This document shows, piece after piece, positions 15,047 through 24,024 of a stretch of 59,013 nucleotides of DNA. The DNA comes from Candidatus Flavonifractor intestinigallinarum (GTDB taxonomy: Bacteria > Bacillota > Clostridia > Oscillospirales > Oscillospiraceae). Positions within the stretch are counted from its first letter, which is position 1. The number at the start of each line of letters is the position of its first letter. The notes beneath the pieces are model-generated. The model was not told where the DNA came from, made no database searches, and was given only the letters and a program-made list of their open reading frames with translations. Where the stretch lies: the NCBI GenBank assembly GCA_019119165.1, contig DWXO01000024.1, forward strand, positions 1-59,013. Direction: 5' to 3'. Made by a program: the position numbers and the translations under genes.

Positions 15047-15677
15047 AAAGTTCTGTATCTTTGACATGGACGGTACTCTGGTGGACTCCATGCCCATCTG
15101 GAAGTCCCTGGGCAAAGACTACCTGGAGGCCAGAGGGCATCAGCCCACCCAGGCCCAGCTGGCCGCCATGGGCCCCATGACCATGCTGGAGGGGGCCGCC
15201 TTTCTCATGGAGACCTTTGGGGTGGAGGGTCCGCCGGAGCGCATTATTGGGGAGATGCACGCCGTCATGGAGACCCACTACCGTACCGACATCCCCCTGA
15301 AGCCGGGGATTCAGGACTATCTGGAGGGGCTGAAAAGGCAGGGGACCCGGATGTGTGTGGCCACCGCCACGGCGGAACCGCTGGCCCGGGCCTGCCTGGA
15401 GCGGCTGGGGGTGGCTCACTATTTTGACTTTATCCTCAGCTGTGAGACGGTAGGGAAGGGCAAGACCCAGCCCGATGTCTACCTGGAGGCTGCCCGCCGC
15501 ATGGGGAGCGTCCCGGAAGATACCGCCGTCTTTGAGGACGCCCTTTACGCCGCACAAACGGCGAAAGAGGCGGGATTTTACACCGTTGGAGTGCCGGAGG
15601 CGGCCTATGGTCAGGATTGGCCTGCCCTGGCTGCTTTGGCGGATGAAACCATCTTGGATTGGAGGAAGGCCCTATGA
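15039..15677 (+). CDS. HAD-family phosphatase in the thiamine operon
   Basis: 212 aa HAD hydrolase of the beta-phosphoglucomutase-like group: motif I FDMDGTLVDSMP, motif II in VATATAEP, motif III lysine in GKGKTQPDVY and motif IV VFEDALYAA. The start at 15039 overlaps the thiE stop, and its own stop overlaps tenA (ATGA). The operon position suggests dephosphorylation of a thiamine-pathway intermediate, such as thiamine phosphate or HMP phosphate. General house-cleaning activity cannot be ruled out. Confidence 0.85.
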   Translation: MDKKFCIFDMDGTLVDSMPIWKSLGKDYLEARGHQPTQAQLAAMGPMTMLEGAAFLMETFGVEGPPERIIGEMHAVMETHYRTDIPLKPGIQDYLEGLKRQGTRMCVATATAEPLARACLERLGVAHYFDFILSCETVGKGKTQPDVYLEAARRMGSVPEDTAVFEDALYAAQTAKEAGFYTVGVPEAAYGQDWPALAALADETILDWRKAL

Positions 15678-16333
15678 CCGTAACCCAACGGCTTTATGAA
15701 GCGGCAAAGCCCATCTGGCAGGCCTGCCACGACCACCCCTTTGTGAAAGGTATCGGGGACGGCACCCTGGACCGGGAGAAGTTTCAGTATTTTCTGCTCC
15801 AGGATTATCTGTATCTCTTCGACTACGCCAAGGTGTTTGCCTGGGGTGTGGTGAAGGCCAGGGACCCTGAGCTGATGCGGTTCTTCTCCGCCAATGTGGA
15901 CGCCATTCTGGGGGGCGAGATGAAAACCCACCGGGCCTATATGGCACGCCTGGGCATCACCGAGGAGCAGGTGTTCCAGGTGAAGCCCGCCCTGCCCAAC
16001 CTGTCCTACACCAGCTATATGCTCTCGGCGGCCGCCGCCGGCGGCCCGGCGGAGATCGTGGCCTCCATTCTGGCCTGCTCCTGGAGCTACGCTGAGATCG
16101 GCGCCCGGCTGGCGCAGATCCCCGGCGCGGCGGACCATCCCTTCTACGGCGAGTGGGTGCGTGGCTACTCCAGTCAGGAGTACCAGGACACCAACGACGC
16201 CCTGGTGGCCCGGATGGACGCTCTGGCGGAGGGCTGCACCGAAGAGGAGTATCAGCGGCTGGAGGACATCTTCGTGGTGTGCAGCCGGTATGAGCTGGGC
16301 TTCTGGGAGATGGCATGGAGGCTGGAACCGTGA
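15674..16333 (+). CDS. tenA: TenA family aminopyrimidine aminohydrolase / thiaminase II
   Basis: 219 aa all-alpha protein. TenA releases HMP from thiamine breakdown products such as aminomethyl-HMP. Family features are HPFVKGIGDGTLDREKFQYF, QDYLYLFDYAKVFA, the cysteine in ILACSWSYAEIG and the C-terminal SRYELGFWEMAW. GGAGGAAGG precedes the ATG at 15674. It sits between the phosphatase and the ThiZXY transporter, a pairing known for salvage of base-degraded thiamine. Confidence 0.94.
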   Translation: MTVTQRLYEAAKPIWQACHDHPFVKGIGDGTLDREKFQYFLLQDYLYLFDYAKVFAWGVVKARDPELMRFFSANVDAILGGEMKTHRAYMARLGITEEQVFQVKPALPNLSYTSYMLSAAAAGGPAEIVASILACSWSYAEIGARLAQIPGAADHPFYGEWVRGYSSQEYQDTNDALVARMDALAEGCTEEEYQRLEDIFVVCSRYELGFWEMAWRLEP

Positions 16334-17091
16334 GCGCCCTGGAATTTCGTCAGGTGTCCTACCAGTATCCCTCGGAGGACTTCGATATCATCGACCGGCT
16401 GTCCTTTCAGGTGGAGCCGGGGTCCTTTCACTGTGTCCTGGGGGTGAGCGGCTGCGGTAAGAGCACCATTTTCCGCATGACCAATGGCCTGCTCCAGCCC
16501 AAGGCTGGGGAGATCCTGGTGGACGGACAGCCCATCGGGGGCCGGAAGCGGTACTGCGGCTATATGCCCCAGAAGGATCTGCTCTTCCCCTGGCGGACGG
16601 TGGGGGAGAACGTGGCCCTGCCTCTGGAGATCGCCGGAGGCCTGTCCAAGGCCCAGCGGCGGCAGAAGGTGGAGGAGGCCCTGGCCGATGTGGGGCTGGA
16701 GGGCTGCTGCGACAAGATGCCGGACGAGCTGTCCGGCGGAATGCGGCAGCGGGCGGCCTTTGCCCGCACCATGCTGACGGGGAGCGACCTGCTGCTGCTG
16801 GACGAGCCCTTCTCCGCTCTGGACTTCCTCACCCGCATTTCCATGCAGGAGTGGCTGCTGGACCAGTGGGGGCGGCACAAAAAGACCATTTTGTTCATTA
16901 CCCACGACGTGGAGGAGGCGGTGTTTCTCTCCTCCAGCGTGCTGGTGGTGGAGTCCACCCCCATCCACACCCTGACGGAGATCCCGGTGCCCGCCGCCTT
17001 CCCCCGGGACCGGTCCTGTCTCAAAAACCCGGAGATGGTGGAATTGAAGGAGCGGCTCATTACGCTGCTGAGAAAGCAGGTGATGGTATGA
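16330..17091 (+). CDS. thiZ: ABC transporter ATP-binding protein for thiamine precursor
   Basis: 253 aa from GTG 16330. Walker A is GVSGCGKSTIFR, the Q-loop lies in YMPQKDLLFPW, the signature is LSGGMRQR and Walker B is LLLLDEPFSALD, followed by the H-loop ITHDVEEAV. It resembles the nitrate/taurine/ThiZ group. The GTG overlaps the tenA stop and has GGAGG nine bases upstream; the ATG at 16315 itself overlaps that site. With ThiX and ThiY it should import a pyrimidine precursor. Confidence 0.9.
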   Translation: MSALEFRQVSYQYPSEDFDIIDRLSFQVEPGSFHCVLGVSGCGKSTIFRMTNGLLQPKAGEILVDGQPIGGRKRYCGYMPQKDLLFPWRTVGENVALPLEIAGGLSKAQRRQKVEEALADVGLEGCCDKMPDELSGGMRQRAAFARTMLTGSDLLLLDEPFSALDFLTRISMQEWLLDQWGRHKKTILFITHDVEEAVFLSSSVLVVESTPIHTLTEIPVPAAFPRDRSCLKNPEMVELKERLITLLRKQVMV

Positions 17092-17846
17092 AGAAGGCCT
17101 GCAAAGCCAATCTGCCCGCCCTCATCTTCCTGCTGGTCCTGGTGATGGTGTGGCAGGCGGGGGCCATGGGCATGAACGCCTCCTACATCCTGCCCACCCC
17201 CGTTGAGATTTTCCAGCGGCTGTGGGAGCTGCGGGAGCCCCTCTTCACCGTTCATCTGCCCGCCACCATGACGGTGACCGCCATCGGTCTGGCCATCTCT
17301 TTGGTGCTGGGGCTGGCCCTGGCGGTGGCCATGGATGCCAGCGATATGGTGCGGCGGATGCTCTATCCCGTGGTGGTGGTGTCACAGACCATTCCCACCA
17401 CCGCCATTGCGCCCCTGTTTGTGCTGTGGTTCGGCTATGGCATCTGGAGCAAGGTGCTGGTGACGGTGCTCATCACCTTTTTCCCCATCACCATTACGGT
17501 GTACGACGGCCTGCGTTCCGCCAAGACCGAGATGGCGGAGCTGCTCCAGACCTACGGCGCCACCCGCCGGGAAATCTTCTGGAAGATCAAGGCCCCCTGC
17601 GCCCTGCCCTACTTCTTCTCGGCCATCAAAATGGCGGTACCCATGAGCATCATCGGCGCGGCCATCGGGGAGTGGCTGGGGGCTCAGAGCGGCCTGGGCT
17701 ACTTCTCACGACGGATGATGACCCAGCTGGACGGGGCGGGTGTGTTTGCCCCCATTGTACTGCTGTCGGCCACCGCCATGATCGCGGTGGGCATTGTGGC
17801 CCTGCTGGAGCGGAAGTTCGTCCGCTGGCGGGGAGAATCCTCATAA
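17088..17846 (+). CDS. thiX: ABC transporter permease for thiamine precursor
   Basis: 252 aa with about six membrane segments. The EAA loop that contacts the ATPase is visible as ELLQTYGATRREIFWKIKAP. The periplasmic-side motif SQTIPTTAIAPLFVLWFGYG is typical of the ThiX/SsuC/TauC group. It overlaps thiZ by 4 bases (ATGA) and precedes the binding protein gene by 17 bases. Confidence 0.92.
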   Translation: MKKACKANLPALIFLLVLVMVWQAGAMGMNASYILPTPVEIFQRLWELREPLFTVHLPATMTVTAIGLAISLVLGLALAVAMDASDMVRRMLYPVVVVSQTIPTTAIAPLFVLWFGYGIWSKVLVTVLITFFPITITVYDGLRSAKTEMAELLQTYGATRREIFWKIKAPCALPYFFSAIKMAVPMSIIGAAIGEWLGAQSGLGYFSRRMMTQLDGAGVFAPIVLLSATAMIAVGIVALLERKFVRWRGESS

Positions 17847-17863
17847 AGAAAGGAAAGATGGAT

Positions 17864-18874
17864 ATGAAACGAATTGCTGCGCTTGCTTTGGCGGGGTCCC
17901 TCCTCCTGGCCGGCTGTTCCGCCCCCGCCGGCGGCGGTCAGGAGACCGGCAGCCAGGATCAGCTGCGGGAGATCAGCGTGGTGCTGGACTGGTACCCCAA
18001 CGCCCTCCATGCCTTCCTCTATGACGCCATCGAGAAGGGTTACTTTGAGGAGGAGGGGCTGAAGGTCAACATCCAGTTCCCCTCCAACGCCAACGACGCC
18101 ATCTCCCTGGTGGCCGCCGGTCAGGCGGAGATCGGCCTGTACTACCAGCAGGACGTGATCATCGCCCGGGCCAACCAGGATGTGCCGGTGAAGTCCATCG
18201 GCGCGGTGGTTCAGGGCCCCCTGAACATCGTTCTCTCCCTGAAGGACAAGAACATCACCTCCCCGGAGGATCTGGTGGGCAAGACCGTGGGCTATGCGGG
18301 CACCGAGCTGTCCGAGGCCCTGATCCATTCCATCATGGCCTATGTGGGGGCCGATTCCAGCGACGTGACCCTCATCGACGTGGGCTTTGATCTCATGAGC
18401 TCCATGACCACCGGCAATGTGGACGCCACCATCGGCTGCCTGGTGAACCATGAGGTGCCCCAGCTGGAGGAGGAGGGATTTGCGGTCAACTACTTTGACC
18501 TGGACGACTACGGCGTGCCCACCTACTATGAGGGCGTGTTCCTGGCCAGCGATACCATGATCGAGGAGGAGCCGGAGGTGCTCCAGGGTTTCCTGCGGGC
18601 CTGCGCCAAGGGCTTTGACGATATGCAGGCCGACCCGGACGGCGTGCTCCAGATCCTGCTGGACAACCAGAACGAGGAGAACTTCCCTCTGTCCAAGACC
18701 GTGGAGCAGAAGAGCATGGATACCCTGCTGCCCATGATGGAGACTGCCGACGCTCCCTTCCTGTCCCAGAGCGCGGAGTGCTGGCAGGAGAATGTGGACT
18801 GGCTGCTGAGTGAGGGCCTCATTGACGAGGCTCCGGCGCTGGATGAGCTGTATGTGGACCTGCTGAGTGAATAA
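17864..18874 (+). CDS. thiY: Thiamine precursor-binding lipoprotein (THI5/NMT1 type)
   Basis: 336 aa. A lipoprotein signal peptide is present (ALAGSLLLAGC, lipobox LLAGC). The mature part has the NMT1/ThiY core, VLDWYPNALHAFLYDAIEKG, then DAISLVAAGQAEIGLYYQQD and GKTVGYAGTE. ThiY proteins bind formylaminopyrimidine or HMP. ATG 17864 fits AGGAAA at seven bases; ATG 17858 is also possible. It is the last gene of the operon, before a strong terminator. Confidence 0.92.
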   Translation: MKRIAALALAGSLLLAGCSAPAGGGQETGSQDQLREISVVLDWYPNALHAFLYDAIEKGYFEEEGLKVNIQFPSNANDAISLVAAGQAEIGLYYQQDVIIARANQDVPVKSIGAVVQGPLNIVLSLKDKNITSPEDLVGKTVGYAGTELSEALIHSIMAYVGADSSDVTLIDVGFDLMSSMTTGNVDATIGCLVNHEVPQLEEEGFAVNYFDLDDYGVPTYYEGVFLASDTMIEEEPEVLQGFLRACAKGFDDMQADPDGVLQILLDNQNEENFPLSKTVEQKSMDTLLPMMETADAPFLSQSAECWQENVDWLLSEGLIDEAPALDELYVDLLSE

Positions 18875-18875
18875 C

Positions 18876-18913
18876 AAAAAATCGCCTGCTGCTCACGCAG
18901 CAGGCGATTTTTT
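18876..18913. terminator. Bidirectional terminator between thiY and the carboxypeptidase gene
   Basis: AAAAAATCGCCTGCTGC pairs with GCAGCAGGCGATTTTTT around a TCAC loop. It has an A-run on one side and a T-run on the other, so it can stop both convergent genes. Confidence 0.93.
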
Positions 18914-18914
18914 G

Positions 18915-20306
18915 TTATCTTCTTCTGCGGCGTCCGCTGTAGCGGGAGCCGCCGCTGTAGGAGTAGCCGCCCCGGCGGCTGCCCCGCCGTCCTCCGAAGA
19001 TGAGACGGCGGACAATGAAAAACAGGATAACCACCAGAAGGATGACCAGCAGAATCTTCACCCACAGCTGGGAGAAGAACTTCTGGATGCGGTCCAGATT
19101 GTACATAAGGGTGTCCACTTCCACCCCGATGCTGGCTACCAGGGGGAGGGAGCCGTACTCCTTGCCGTTGAAGCTGGCGGTGATGGTGCCCAGCACCTGG
19201 CCCTTTTCCACGGGGGCCTCCACGGAATTGGCGTTCAGGGTGTAGTCATACTTGAAGTCCTCGGTGGAGATGTCGTTGGGGAGCAGGGCGGAAATCTCAC
19301 CCTGGGGTTCCAGAGTCACATAGTTGGTGCCCTTGCCCAGGGTGACCTCAATCTCGGGGATGTCCCGTTTGGTGGCGTCCAGAATGGTCTGGGTGGAGAA
19401 GTTGTTGAAGCCCCACTCAAACAGCCGGATGGTCTCGGAGAAGTCGGTGCGGCCCTTGCTGCCGCTGGTGCCCGGCTCCCGCTCACAGCCCATGACCACC
19501 GAGATCAGGCTCCGGTCCTCCTTGGTGGCGGCGGCAGCCAGGCAGTAGCCCGATTCGTTGGTGTGGCCGGTTTTGATGCCGGTGGCGTAGGAGTAGAGAT
19601 AGCCGGTCACGTTCCAGTTGGAGATCAGGGCGTTGGTGGAGTGGACGGTGCGGACCTCGGGGTGAATGTTGGTGGCGGGCATATCGTAGCTTTTGGTGGT
19701 GACAATGGTACGGAAGGTCTCGTGCTTCATGGCCTCCTGGCACATGAGGAACACGTCGTAGGCGGAGGTATAGTGGTTGTCATCGTGGTAGCCGTGGGTG
19801 TTGGCAAAATGGGTGTTCGTCATGCCCAGCTCGGCGGCCCGCTGGTTCATCAGATCCACAAAGCTGGCCACATCGCCGGCCACCGCCTCGGCCATCACGT
19901 TGCAGGCCTCGTTGGCAGAGGGGATGAGAGCGGCGTACAGCAGGTCGATCACCCGGATCTCCTCCCCCTCCTTGATGTCGGCGGTGGAGGCGCCTTCCCC
20001 GATGCCGGTGTGGATGCTGGAGCTGGCGGTGACCACCTGATCCAGCGTGAGCTTGCCCTCGTCCACCGCCTCCAGGGTGAGCAGGCAGGTCATCACCTTG
20101 GTGATGGAGGCGGGGTACATCTTCTCGTGGGCGTTTTTCTCATACAGAATTTCGTTGGTGTTGGGGTCCACCAGAACGGCGGCTTTGGCGTTAACGTCCA
20201 TCTCGTCCAAAATGGCGCTGCCGCTGCTGGCGGAGGCGAAGGTGGTGAGCAGTCCCGTCATCAGGACCAGGGAGAGAAACAGGGAGAGCAGTCTTGATTT
20301 TTTCAT
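18915..20306 (-). CDS. D-alanyl-D-alanine carboxypeptidase (DacF/PBP5 family)
   Basis: 463 aa. It trims the terminal D-Ala from peptidoglycan stem peptides outside the membrane. A signal peptide (KKSRLLSLFLSLVLMTGLLTTFA) is followed by the catalytic SxxK in PASITKVMT, the SxN in PSANEACN and the KTG in TGIKTGHTNESG. A PBP5-type C-terminal domain and a transmembrane helix (ILLVILLVVILFFIVRRLI) follow. The tail is rich in Arg, Gly, Ser and Tyr, ending in five arginines, which should lie in the cytoplasm. The ATG at 20306 has GGAG upstream. Confidence 0.94.
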   Translation of the reverse strand: MKKSRLLSLFLSLVLMTGLLTTFASASSGSAILDEMDVNAKAAVLVDPNTNEILYEKNAHEKMYPASITKVMTCLLTLEAVDEGKLTLDQVVTASSSIHTGIGEGASTADIKEGEEIRVIDLLYAALIPSANEACNVMAEAVAGDVASFVDLMNQRAAELGMTNTHFANTHGYHDDNHYTSAYDVFLMCQEAMKHETFRTIVTTKSYDMPATNIHPEVRTVHSTNALISNWNVTGYLYSYATGIKTGHTNESGYCLAAAATKEDRSLISVVMGCEREPGTSGSKGRTDFSETIRLFEWGFNNFSTQTILDATKRDIPEIEVTLGKGTNYVTLEPQGEISALLPNDISTEDFKYDYTLNANSVEAPVEKGQVLGTITASFNGKEYGSLPLVASIGVEVDTLMYNLDRIQKFFSQLWVKILLVILLVVILFFIVRRLIFGGRRGSRRGGYSYSGGSRYSGRRRRR

Positions 20307-20355
20307 AGGAAACTCCATTTGTGTATGATATAATAGGAACAAAGTTTTCTCACCC

Positions 20356-20384
20356 ATTATAACAAACCATGGACCTGGAAGCAA
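20356..20384 (-). promoter_or_regulatory. Promoter of the carboxypeptidase gene
   Basis: On the minus strand: -35 TTGCTT, 17-bp spacer, -10 TATAAT, about 50 bases before the start codon. Confidence 0.7.
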
Positions 20385-20404
20385 CGGGAAGGCGGTTACA
20401 AATC

Positions 20405-20818
20405 ATGAAGATTTCCAGACTGGAACTGATTTCCCTCCTGCTGGCTATCGCCTTTTCCGCCTTTGCGGCGGGGTGGTTCCTGCGGGGCGCCTCCACCGCC
20501 CAGCCGGTGCGGGTAGAAACGGAACATCTGCTGGCCCAGCCTACCGCCGTCATCGTTTCCGAAGCCCCGATCCAGCCGTCCGGAACCCCGGCGGCAGCCG
20601 AAACTCCGGCGGCCACGGCCTCCGGAAAAATCGACCTGAACACTGCAACGGCGGAGGAGCTGATGACCCTGCCCGGCATAGGGGAGAAGCGGGCGGCGGC
20701 CATCATTGCCGACCGTGAGGCAAACGGTCCCTTCCGGGTGCCGGAGGACCTGACCCGGGTGGACGGGATCGGCGAGGGCATTTTAAGCGGACTGATCGAC
20801 CTGGTTACGGTTTCTTAA
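20405..20818 (+). CDS. ComEA-like helix-hairpin-helix protein
   Basis: 137 aa. One N-terminal membrane anchor (LISLLLAIAFSAFAAGWFL) precedes a Pro/Ala-rich linker and a C-terminal ComEA-type helix-hairpin-helix repeat: KIDLNTATAEELMTLPGIG, RAAAIIADRE and VDGIGEGILSGL. ComEA binds DNA at the cell surface during transformation. No other competence gene is in the window. The ATG at 20405 is chosen over 20369, which would add 12 residues overlapping the opposite promoter. Confidence 0.86.
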   Translation: MKISRLELISLLLAIAFSAFAAGWFLRGASTAQPVRVETEHLLAQPTAVIVSEAPIQPSGTPAAAETPAATASGKIDLNTATAEELMTLPGIGEKRAAAIIADREANGPFRVPEDLTRVDGIGEGILSGLIDLVTVS

Positions 20819-20838
20819 GTGAAAAAGGAGGATAAACC

Positions 20839-21525
20839 TTGAAGATATTGGTTGTGGACGACGAAAAGGTGCTGGTCAAAGGCATCAAGTTCAATCTGGA
20901 GAGCGAGGGCTACCAGGTGGAGGTGGGCTACGACGGGGAGGAGGCGGTGGAGCTGGCCCGGGGGGGCGGCTTCGACCTCATTATCCTGGACCTGATGATG
21001 CCCAAGATTGACGGCCTCCAGGCCTGTATGCGGATTCGGGAGTTCTCCAACGTGCCCATCATCATGCTCACCGCCCGCAGCGAGGACACCGACAAGATCA
21101 TCGGCTTTGAGTGCGGGGCGGACGACTATATCACCAAGCCCTTCAACATTCTGGAACTGAAAGCCCGGGTGCGGGCCCTGCTCCGCCGGGCGGGCATGGC
21201 CGCCCAGCAGATGGGAGGAGGCCGCAAGCTGGTCATTGGACACATCACCCTGGACCCGGACGCCCGGGCGGCCTGGAAGGACGGCCAGAGTGTGGATCTC
21301 ACCGCCAAGGAGTTCGATCTGATGGAGCTGCTCATGCGCAACCCCGGCCGGGTGTACAGCCGGGAGAATCTCCTCAACGTGGTGTGGGGCTATGAGTACG
21401 CCGGGGATTACCGAACGGTGGACGTCCATGTCCGCCGCCTGCGGGAGAAGCTGGAGCTGGACCCGGCCAACCCCCAGTATATCCTCACCAAGTGGGGCGT
21501 GGGCTATTATTTGAAGCATGGATAA
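20839..21525 (+). CDS. OmpR/PhoB-family response regulator
   Basis: 228 aa. The receiver domain has the acidic pair in VVDDEKV, the phospho-acceptor Asp in LIILDLMMPK and the lysine in DDYITKPFN. The winged-helix output domain has LTAKEFDLMELLMRNPGRVYSRENLL and TVDVHVRRLREKLE. The start is TTG at 20839, right behind AAAGGAGG. It overlaps the kinase gene by 8 bases, so they form a two-component pair. The signal is unknown. Confidence 0.95.
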   Translation: MKILVVDDEKVLVKGIKFNLESEGYQVEVGYDGEEAVELARGGGFDLIILDLMMPKIDGLQACMRIREFSNVPIIMLTARSEDTDKIIGFECGADDYITKPFNILELKARVRALLRRAGMAAQQMGGGRKLVIGHITLDPDARAAWKDGQSVDLTAKEFDLMELLMRNPGRVYSRENLLNVVWGYEYAGDYRTVDVHVRRLREKLELDPANPQYILTKWGVGYYLKHG

Positions 21526-22987
21526 GCAGAGAAGGGAAGAGGGGGCCAGGCGGGTGCCCTTCTGGCGGTCCCTCCGGGTCAAGTACGCCATGACCTATCT
21601 GGTCATCGTGGCGGCGGTGGTGGTGCTGCTCAACACCTATCCGGTGATGGTGACCCAGACCCTGGCCTACCAGTCCAAGCAGACCGCCCTGCAAAACCAG
21701 GCCTCGGTGCTGGCCTCCGCTCTGGCCACCGGGCCGGAGGCCCTGACCCAGGAGGGGGCCACCAAGACCGTCAGCCTGCTGCTGGGCAGCCTGGGGGTGA
21801 CCCGGGTGGTGGTCACCGATCCCAGCGGTCTGGTGCTGTGCGACTTTCAGGAGGGCAGCCAGCGGGCGGATACCACCGGACAGTATGCCATGATCTGGGA
21901 GATTGTCACCGCCCTCCAGGGCAACGACGTGTTCCGCTCGGAGTATGAGGGCGGGGCGCTGTGCAGCCGGGCGGCGGTGCCGGTAACCTACCGCTCCATG
22001 ACCCAGGGGGCGGTCTATCTCTATGAGTACGACGAACAGCAGGGAGCCCTGCTCCAGGGTATCCAGAACAACCTGCGTACCATCTCCGTGGTGATCTGTG
22101 TGGTGACGGCGGCCATGGGCGTGGTGTTCTCCAAGGCCCTCACCCGACGGATCGCCCTGCTGCTGCGGGGCATCCACACGGTGCGCCAGGGCGAATACAG
22201 CCATCGAGTCACCGTCAGAGGCGGGGACGAGCTCAGCCGTCTGGCCGATGAGTTCAACGAGCTTACCGGCCGTCTCCAGACCACCGAGGAGGTGCGCCGC
22301 CGCTTTGTGTCCGACGCCTCCCACGAGCTGAAAACCCCGCTGGCCTCCATTCGGCTGCTCACCGACTCCATCCTCCAGACGGACAACATGGACGGCGATA
22401 CCGCCCGGGAGTTTCTCATCGACATCGGGGACGAGGCCGAGCGCCTCACCCGCATCACCGAAAAGCTGCTCACCCTCACCCGGCTGGACACCGCCCATGA
22501 GTTCCACACCGCTCCGGTGGATGTGAAGGCCGTGGTGGAGCGGGTGGAGCATATGCTCACCCCGTTGGCCCGGGCGGCGGAGGTGGAGCTGAAGCTGTCT
22601 CTTGAGAGCGGCTGCATCATTCGGGCCACCGAGGACGATTTGTACCAGGTGGCGTTTAACCTGATGGAGAACGCGGTGAAATACAACCTGCCCGGCGGAA
22701 CGGTGACCGTGACCCTGGAGCGGGAGGGGGACCAGGTGGTCCTGCGGGTGGAGGATACCGGCGTGGGCATTCCGGAGGCCGATCTACCCAAGATTTTCGA
22801 CCGGTTCTACCGGGTGGACAAGGCCCGCTCCCGGGCCGCCGGCGGCACCGGTCTGGGCCTGTCCATCGTCCGGGACACGGTGCGCCAGCACGGCGGAACC
22901 GTCACCGCCCGGCGGCGGGAGCCGGAGGGCACCTGCTTTGAAGTGCGATTTTCCTGCTGGACGGAGAAGGGAGGGGAGCAAGCATGA
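21518..22987 (+). CDS. Membrane sensor histidine kinase
   Basis: 489 aa. Two membrane segments (about residues 28-48 and 190-210) flank an extracytoplasmic sensor region. A HAMP linker follows, then HisKA with the phospho-acceptor His in SDASHELKTPLASI and a HATPase with N box NLMENAVKYN, G1 VEDTGVGIPEADLP and G2 GTGLGLSIV. It is coupled to the response regulator before it and to a GerMN lipoprotein after it. Confidence 0.94.
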   Translation: MDKQRREEGARRVPFWRSLRVKYAMTYLVIVAAVVVLLNTYPVMVTQTLAYQSKQTALQNQASVLASALATGPEALTQEGATKTVSLLLGSLGVTRVVVTDPSGLVLCDFQEGSQRADTTGQYAMIWEIVTALQGNDVFRSEYEGGALCSRAAVPVTYRSMTQGAVYLYEYDEQQGALLQGIQNNLRTISVVICVVTAAMGVVFSKALTRRIALLLRGIHTVRQGEYSHRVTVRGGDELSRLADEFNELTGRLQTTEEVRRRFVSDASHELKTPLASIRLLTDSILQTDNMDGDTAREFLIDIGDEAERLTRITEKLLTLTRLDTAHEFHTAPVDVKAVVERVEHMLTPLARAAEVELKLSLESGCIIRATEDDLYQVAFNLMENAVKYNLPGGTVTVTLEREGDQVVLRVEDTGVGIPEADLPKIFDRFYRVDKARSRAAGGTGLGLSIVRDTVRQHGGTVTARRREPEGTCFEVRFSCWTEKGGEQA

Positions 22988-23907
22988 GCAGACGGGGTGT
23001 ATCGGTGCTGCTCTGCGCCGCCCTTTTGACCGTCGGCGGCTGCGCCGCCCGGGAATCGGGGTCCGGAAGCCAGGAAGAGGGAAGCTATCTGATCTACTAT
23101 TCCGCCCTGGCCGACCAGGAGGGAGAATCCGCCGTGGAAGGAGAACGCCGGGTCCTGTCCCAGGGACAGGAGACCATCCCCGGCCTGATGGAGCTGCTGC
23201 TGGAACAGCCCCAGTCGCCGGAGCTGACCAGCCCTTTCCCCAGCGGCCTGCAGCTGCTGGACTGGCAGCTGTCGGAGGGGGTGCTCTACCTGAATCTGTC
23301 CGACCAGTATTACAGCCTCTCCGGCGTCGACCTGACCCTGGCCGACGCCTGCCTGACCCTCACCCTTTGCCAGCTGGAGGAGGTAGACTCCGTCTATGTA
23401 ACGGTGGAGGGCCACGATTTGCCCTATCGGTCCATTCAGCAGCTGTCCGCGGAGGATATCCTGCTGGCCGGCGGGGCGGATGAACCCATGTCCCTGGGCG
23501 TGGATCTGTGGTATCTGCGGCAGGGCGGGCAGAACCTGGGGGTGGAGCGGCGGCAGATCATCAAGGATGTGGACCAGACCGTGGTGGAGGCGGTGCTGTC
23601 CGCCTGGGCCGAGGGCCCGGAGGAGAAGGGACTCAGCCCCTGCCTGCCGGAGGGCACCCAGATCCTGTCCGCCCAGGTGGAGGACGGGGTCTGTCTGGTG
23701 GACCTGTCCCCCGAGTTTATCCAGGGCCTGCCCGCCAGCCAGACAACGGCGGCCCTGATGGTGTATGCCATGGTCAATACCCTGTGCGAACTGGACGGGG
23801 TGGAGGCGGTCCAGCTTTACATCGAGGGACAGCCCGCTCCCGCTGTGGGCAATCTGCCCCTGGACCGGGCCCTGATCCCCGACACGACCCTGGGTGTGGA
23901 AGGGTAA
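22984..23907 (+). CDS. GerMN-domain lipoprotein
   Basis: 307 aa. The signal peptide ends in a lipobox (LLTVGGCAA). Two GerMN-like repeats follow, roughly residues 35-155 and 165-290, each with the pattern LL..LL.GP/P...L....P.G..., then LYLNLSDQY or CLVDLSPEF. GerMN domains occur in spore and cell-envelope proteins. It overlaps the kinase by 4 bases, suggesting it acts outside the cell with that sensor, perhaps as a signal-modulating lipoprotein. Confidence 0.87.
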   Translation: MSRRGVSVLLCAALLTVGGCAARESGSGSQEEGSYLIYYSALADQEGESAVEGERRVLSQGQETIPGLMELLLEQPQSPELTSPFPSGLQLLDWQLSEGVLYLNLSDQYYSLSGVDLTLADACLTLTLCQLEEVDSVYVTVEGHDLPYRSIQQLSAEDILLAGGADEPMSLGVDLWYLRQGGQNLGVERRQIIKDVDQTVVEAVLSAWAEGPEEKGLSPCLPEGTQILSAQVEDGVCLVDLSPEFIQGLPASQTTAALMVYAMVNTLCELDGVEAVQLYIEGQPAPAVGNLPLDRALIPDTTLGVEG

Positions 23908-23910
23908 GTA

Positions 23911-23939
23911 TTGACAACCGGCCCTGCCGGGTGTACCAT
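23911..23939 (+). promoter_or_regulatory. Promoter of metY
   Basis: -35 TTGACA, 17-bp spacer with a GC-rich dyad, -10 TACCAT. The leader of about 80 bases has no SAM riboswitch motif. Confidence 0.65.
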
Positions 23940-24024
23940 ACCACATATTGTTTGATGCTTTATAGCATTAGTGTGTGAATCATTTCGCCACTGGAACCCA
24001 CGCATAGAAAGGAAGAATCAGCCC

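Noticed and set aside
23940-24024. SAM riboswitch before metY
   Set aside because: The leader is about 80 bases and has no S-box core motifs.
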